A DNA stretch of 6,030 nucleotides from Phycisphaerales bacterium (GTDB taxonomy: Bacteria; Planctomycetota; Phycisphaerae; Phycisphaerales; Phycisphaeraceae): positions 1 to 6,030 of the forward strand of contig JAAUTM010000105.1 in NCBI GenBank assembly GCA_012031455.1, written 5' to 3'. Every line of letters starts with the position of its first letter. The stretch's first letter is position 1. Below, piece after piece: positions 5,925 to 6,030 of the stretch. Made by a program: the position numbers and the translations under genes. Below the pieces are notes generated by a model. The model was not told where the DNA came from and made no database searches. It saw only the letters and a program-made list of their open reading frames with translations.

Positions 5925-6030
5925 ATGAATCAGGGGCATACCGTCTTCGCTCAACTGGTGGAACTGTTGCCCCCGCAAGGCATTCGACAACGCGGTGCGT
6001 CGTTACGACGGCCGGCGGCGTGTGCGGCGG
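5925..6030 (+). CDS. IS4-family DUF4372 transposase, N-terminus, partial and frameshifted
   Basis: The ATG at 5925 follows GGAG by six bases and gives MNQGHTVFAQLVELLP, the standard N-terminus of DUF4372-type IS4 transposases, a DDE family that moves the element by cut-and-paste. After a run of five C (5970-5974) the starting frame degenerates. With four C the protein continues RKAFDNAVRRYDGRRRVRR to the window edge, as expected for the family. One extra C is therefore the likely error or mutation. The catalytic DDE domain lies beyond the right edge, so activity cannot be judged. Confidence 0.72.
   Translation, partial: MNQGHTVFAQLVELLPPQGIRQRGASLRRPAACAA

Larger units (their letters stand above)
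5784..6030 (+). mobile_element. Left end of an IS4-family (DUF4372) insertion sequence, partial
   Basis: The element begins about 25 bases after the nucleotidyltransferase stop with AGTGTCCGGTTAAGGAACGG, an end type I recall from DUF4372-class IS4 elements. A leader of about 120 bases follows, then the transposase start at 5925. The other end, and hence the target duplication, lies outside the window. The boundary is placed to within a few bases only. Confidence 0.7.

Noticed and set aside
1..6030. CRISPR array or tRNA gene
   Set aside because: No regularly spaced direct repeats at DNA level and no cloverleaf-like segment were found by eye on either strand.

Overview
The window looks like accessory DNA from a proteobacterium, perhaps a gammaproteobacterium. 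This is inferred from the gene families, the Shine-Dalgarno sites and the IS type; no phylogenetic marker gene is present. Base composition is uneven. I counted 36 G+C in 60 bases at 481-540, inside the left gene, but only 25 in 60 at 3961-4020, inside the central cluster, so the central genes may have a separate origin.

Layout: (1) 1-824, minus strand: a membrane-anchored Mrr-type restriction endonuclease whose 3' part changes frame near 201-203 and continues open to the left edge. (2) 825-1283: a divergent intergenic region with one candidate promoter and no convincing gene. (3) 1284-5759, plus strand: a tightly packed four-gene cassette. It encodes a GT4 glycosyltransferase, a radical SAM protein with SPASM-like C-terminal cysteines, a fusion of a six-unit WG-type repeat domain to a P-loop kinase-like domain, and a pol-beta-type small-molecule nucleotidyltransferase. 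Gaps are 17 and 14 bases, and the last two genes overlap by four bases (ATGA). (4) From about 5784 to the right edge: the left end of an IS4-family (DUF4372) insertion sequence, with a hairpin that buries the ribosome binding site of its transposase.

Four genes (endonuclease, glycosyltransferase, radical SAM protein, transposase) are each broken by an apparent single-base insertion or deletion. At each point, one base restores a conserved protein across the junction. Either the sequence carries indel errors or the region is decaying. The WG-kinase fusion and the nucleotidyltransferase are intact.

The cassette is most simply read as a small pathway that modifies a surface glycan or a small molecule: a radical step, a kinase, a nucleotidyl transfer and a glycosyl transfer. 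The substrate cannot be read from the sequence. The most unusual item is the WG-repeat/P-loop kinase fusion and its pairing with the adjacent nucleotidyltransferase.
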